Positions 13,613-15,567 of a DNA stretch of 15,567 nt are shown piece after piece; the first letter of the stretch is position 1, and each line of letters starts with the position of its first letter. The notes under the pieces are model-generated. The model was not told the origin of the DNA. It made no database searches and was given only the letters and a program-made list of their open reading frames with translations. The position numbers and the translations under genes were made by a program. This stretch comes from Defluviitaleaceae bacterium (lineage in GTDB: Bacteria; Bacillota; Clostridia; Lachnospirales; WQUN01): positions 1 through 15,567 of the forward strand of contig WRKK01000335.1 in assembly GCA_009782245.1 (NCBI GenBank). The letters run 5' to 3'.

Positions 13613-13630
13613 CCTAAAATCTTTTAATCA

Positions 13631-13673
13631 GAATCAGTTCGTCTGCGGCGAACTGATTCACACCGCAAAGCGG
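13631..13673. other. Hairpin pair downstream of the second DUF6273 gene
   Basis: A perfect 11-bp inverted repeat (GAATCAGTTCG at 13631-13641, complement at 13649-13659, loop TCTGCGG) starts 18 nt after the stop codon. A small CCGC AAA GCGG hairpin follows at 13663-13673. Neither has a U tract, so neither is a normal terminator. They could slow transcription before the last gene or form a DNA cruciform. Confidence 0.6.
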
Positions 13674-13712
13674 CACAATCAATCTTTTATCCGAAGAAAA
13701 GGTGATACATTC

Positions 13713-14324
13713 ATGAAAACAGCAAAAGGCTACTATAAAAATGGATTTAACCATTGCAAAAAAGGGCAATATGAAAAAGCCATAGATAGCTTTATTAAAG
13801 CAATAGAGATTAAGCCTAAATACGCAGACGCTTATTTAGGACGTGGCGTAAGTTATTATGAACTTGGTCAGCACGAGAAAGCAATAAATGACTATAATAT
13901 AGCGATAATTCTTAAGCCCAAGTATTGGATTGCTTATAATAATCGTGGCGTTTGTTACCAGAAGTTAGAGCAATACGAAAATGCAATAGCTGATTTTACC
14001 AAAACTATAAAATGCAAACCTAAGATGTCGCTTTATGCTCCCTACAATGAACGTGGTTTAAGTTATGCTAAGTTGGGGCAGCATGAAAAAGCGATAGAAG
14101 ATTACTCTAATGCACTAGAGTGTAAATGGCTTAAACAAGCGAAGTCTGAATGTTACGCTAAACGAAGTGTAAGCTATGCTGAAATTGGTAAGTACGAAAA
14201 AGCAATAGCTGATTTTACCAAATCTATAGAGCTTGACCCTAATAATTTGTATTATCTTGCGATAAACTTAGGGGCTATTATAAATAGGATAAAACCCGTT
14301 TCGTATTATTTTACGGTAGACTAG
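13713..14324 (+). CDS. TPR-repeat protein, possibly truncated
   Basis: The 203 residues carry about five TPR units of the type YEKAIDSFIKAIEIKPKYAD and YENAIADFTKTIKCKPK, with a head (YYKNGFNHCKKGQ) homologous to those of the genes at 11107 and 12245. AAAAGGTGAT upstream of the ATG is the same kind of ribosome site as in those genes. The last unit begins YEKAIADFTKSIELDPNN but then continues as IKPVSYYFTVD, which does not look like TPR. Right after the stop, in another frame, lies a copy of the 3' end of the gene at 11107. I infer loss or rearrangement of the original C-terminus. There is no signal peptide. It probably belongs to the same transcription unit. Confidence 0.85.
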   Translation: MKTAKGYYKNGFNHCKKGQYEKAIDSFIKAIEIKPKYADAYLGRGVSYYELGQHEKAINDYNIAIILKPKYWIAYNNRGVCYQKLEQYENAIADFTKTIKCKPKMSLYAPYNERGLSYAKLGQHEKAIEDYSNALECKWLKQAKSECYAKRSVSYAEIGKYEKAIADFTKSIELDPNNLYYLAINLGAIINRIKPVSYYFTVD

Positions 14325-14376
14325 AGGCTGTTCTCAAAAGTTAGAACACGAAAAGAATAACGCCGAAGAGAAATAA
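14320..14376 (+). pseudogene. Out-of-frame copy of the TPR gene 3' end
   Basis: In the +1 frame relative to the preceding gene, GCSQKLEHEKNNAEEK followed by TAA matches the end of the gene at 11107 (DCSQKLEQYEKNNAKKE, stop). The DNA match includes TGTTCTCAAAAGTTAGAAC at 12186-12204 and 14329-14347. The TAG of the preceding gene separates it from any start. It is a remnant of a duplicated or truncated TPR gene. Confidence 0.7.
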
Positions 14377-14470
14377 CTTTATTCCAAGTTATGCCGTTAC
14401 AAGATATTTGCAAACGATTTTTACCAAATGCAAACCGCTTGCCAAGCGTAACTCCCAAAAACCCCCACAT

Positions 14471-14505
14471 AAAAAGCGAGCCATTCACAACAGGCTCGCT
14501 TTTTT
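14471..14505. terminator. Terminator of the TPR/DUF6273 block
   Basis: AAAAAGCGAGCC (14471-14482) pairs perfectly with GGCTCGCTTTTT (14493-14504) across a 10-nt loop and runs into six Ts. The minus strand also ends in Ts, so it can serve the convergent gene at 14608 too. The rest of the 14377-14607 gap shows no gene. Confidence 0.9.
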
Positions 14506-14607
14506 GCCATTTTCTATTTTAGTTATGTACAATATCGGCAAAACGCCGTTATAATACAGTTTTGATTTTTTTGATTATATTGCTGCTACTTTCCTGTAAC
14601 AACTCCG

Positions 14608-15567
14608 TCAATTAACAACGCCATCAATGCGTATTGTGCCGCTAATGCTGTTTGCATCAATATAATCGCCGTTGTAATTTACGTTATTTACCGTTATGTT
14701 GCCCGATGTTGTCCGCATTGTGATGTCGCTGGCTACGCTGGAATTTTGCACATTTAACGCACCCGAAATCGCACGAGCGTAAAAACTATCCAGTTCCGCC
14801 AAATTTACCTGCACTCCGCCAGATGTGCTGTTAATGTGCAGTTCGCCTGTTGCGATTGTGTCGGCGGTTAGCGTGCCAGATATGCTGGATAAATTCGTGT
14901 TACTAGCAATAATATTGCCAATCTGCACTCCGCCAGAGGTTGTGCGTACTTCCAGGTCGCCGCCCAGCGAGATAAAATCCGCACTAATTCTGCCAGATAT
15001 TGACCGAAAATTAGCGGCGTTTGCGTCAAAATTTAGCGCCGTTATGTTAGCACTAGTTCCAGAAATTTCTAGGGTGTTTGCCAAAAAATTGCCGCTATTG
15101 CCTGTAATATCAATGTTGCCGCTTACGCTTAAAATATCCAATAAATCAAAAATATTATCGGTATTTTCTGGAAAAAACACAGTAATAACGCCGTTTTGGC
15201 TGCTGTTATCGATTAAATTAAACCAGTTGCCTTGTGTCGCTGGCGGATTGGGCTGTGCGATTTCTAATGTTGTGCCTGTCAGCCTGTAGCGTGGCTGCTC
15301 GTTTTGCCCCTCGGAATTTTGCTCGTAAGTGATTAGTACGTGCGGATTGCTGTGCGGCGTTACTATAATGCTTATATTCCTTGAAGTTATGCGTAAATTG
15401 GATATTTCCGCAAGATTTAGCTGTAGTGTTTCTGGCAATAATTCCGCACTTTCAATGTCGTCAAATCTGCCGTCTACAAAATTGTTTACCAGGTTTACGT
15501 TGCGAATGGAGTTTGAAAATATAGTGATTCCTGCAAAAATAGTGCCTATAGCAATCGTTAAAAAAAT
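14608..15567 (-). CDS. Membrane-anchored DUF4097-type beta-repeat protein (partial)
   Basis: The frame is open from the stop at 14610-14608 to the window edge, so the true start lies outside. A TTG at 15438 is not needed as a start, because upstream codons encode a hydrophobic segment, IFLTIAIGTIFAGITIF, followed by SNSIRNVNLVNNF. This indicates an N-terminal membrane anchor. The exported part is a run of short beta repeats of the type ISGRISADFISLGGDLEVRT, with SGN, SGG and SGT turns, typical of DUF4097 putative adhesins that form a beta-solenoid. Such genes often sit beside a small transmembrane sensor or PspC-like gene; none is visible here. Its role is uncertain: a surface or envelope-stress function is inferred from the family only. 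Confidence 0.85.
   Translation of the reverse strand: MFLTIAIGTIFAGITIFSNSIRNVNLVNNFVDGRFDDIESAELLPETLQLNLAEISNLRITSRNISIIVTPHSNPHVLITYEQNSEGQNEQPRYRLTGTTLEIAQPNPPATQGNWFNLIDNSSQNGVITVFFPENTDNIFDLLDILSVSGNIDITGNSGNFLANTLEISGTSANITALNFDANAANFRSISGRISADFISLGGDLEVRTTSGGVQIGNIIASNTNLSSISGTLTADTIATGELHINSTSGGVQVNLAELDSFYARAISGALNVQNSSVASDITMRTTSGNITVNNVNYNGDYIDANSISGTIRIDGVVN

Overview
The window looks like chromosomal DNA of a low-to-medium GC Gram-positive anaerobe (Bacillota, most likely Clostridia). The evidence is strong AGGAGG-type ribosome binding sites, a division-gene cluster encoding a PASTA-domain penicillin-binding protein, stalk-domain (copper amine oxidase N-like) and DUF6273 proteins, and TTG starts. 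The genus cannot be named from the sequence alone.

Layout. (1) 1-717: a GC-rich hairpin repeat, a tRNA-Leu with the rare anticodon AAG on the minus strand with its own consensus promoter and terminator, then two families of GC-rich palindromic repeats. (2) 718-6125: a short division and cell-wall cluster, rsmH - ftsL-like - PASTA transpeptidase, followed directly by an AzgA-type purine permease. mraZ and the usual mraY/mur/ftsW genes are absent. rsmH is bracketed by inverted copies of a GC-rich hairpin array. (3) 6126-6567: a dense cluster of palindromic repeats, including a 138-bp nested palindrome. (4) 6568-7954: a secreted stalk-domain protein and a Uma2-family (PD-(D/E)XK) protein. (5) 8016-10859: a compact type II restriction-modification module bounded by a 40-bp direct repeat with one mismatch. 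It holds an HNH-type endonuclease and an overlapping C-protein-like regulator, divergent from a 5-cytosine methyltransferase, with C-box-like palindromes between them. (6) 10860-14505: a four-gene block of TPR and DUF6273 proteins, expressed from a promoter whose spacer is an (AT)8.5 tract and closed by a strong terminator. (7) 14608-15567: the 3' part of a membrane-anchored DUF4097-type beta-repeat protein on the minus strand, running off the window.

Most notable is region 6. The two DUF6273 genes are close paralogues. Over most of their length they differ mainly at third codon positions. One block of about 25 codons near the C-terminus differs mainly at first and second positions, and it sits between near-identical flanks (WWLRSPG before, GGVRPALWLNL after). 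This is the pattern expected of a target of diversity-generating retroelement mutagenesis or of another local diversification process. No reverse transcriptase or template repeat lies in the window, so this remains a hypothesis. With the dinucleotide tract in the promoter and the DNA-level tandem TPR repeats, the block looks built for variation at three levels: expression, repeat number and the C-terminal surface.
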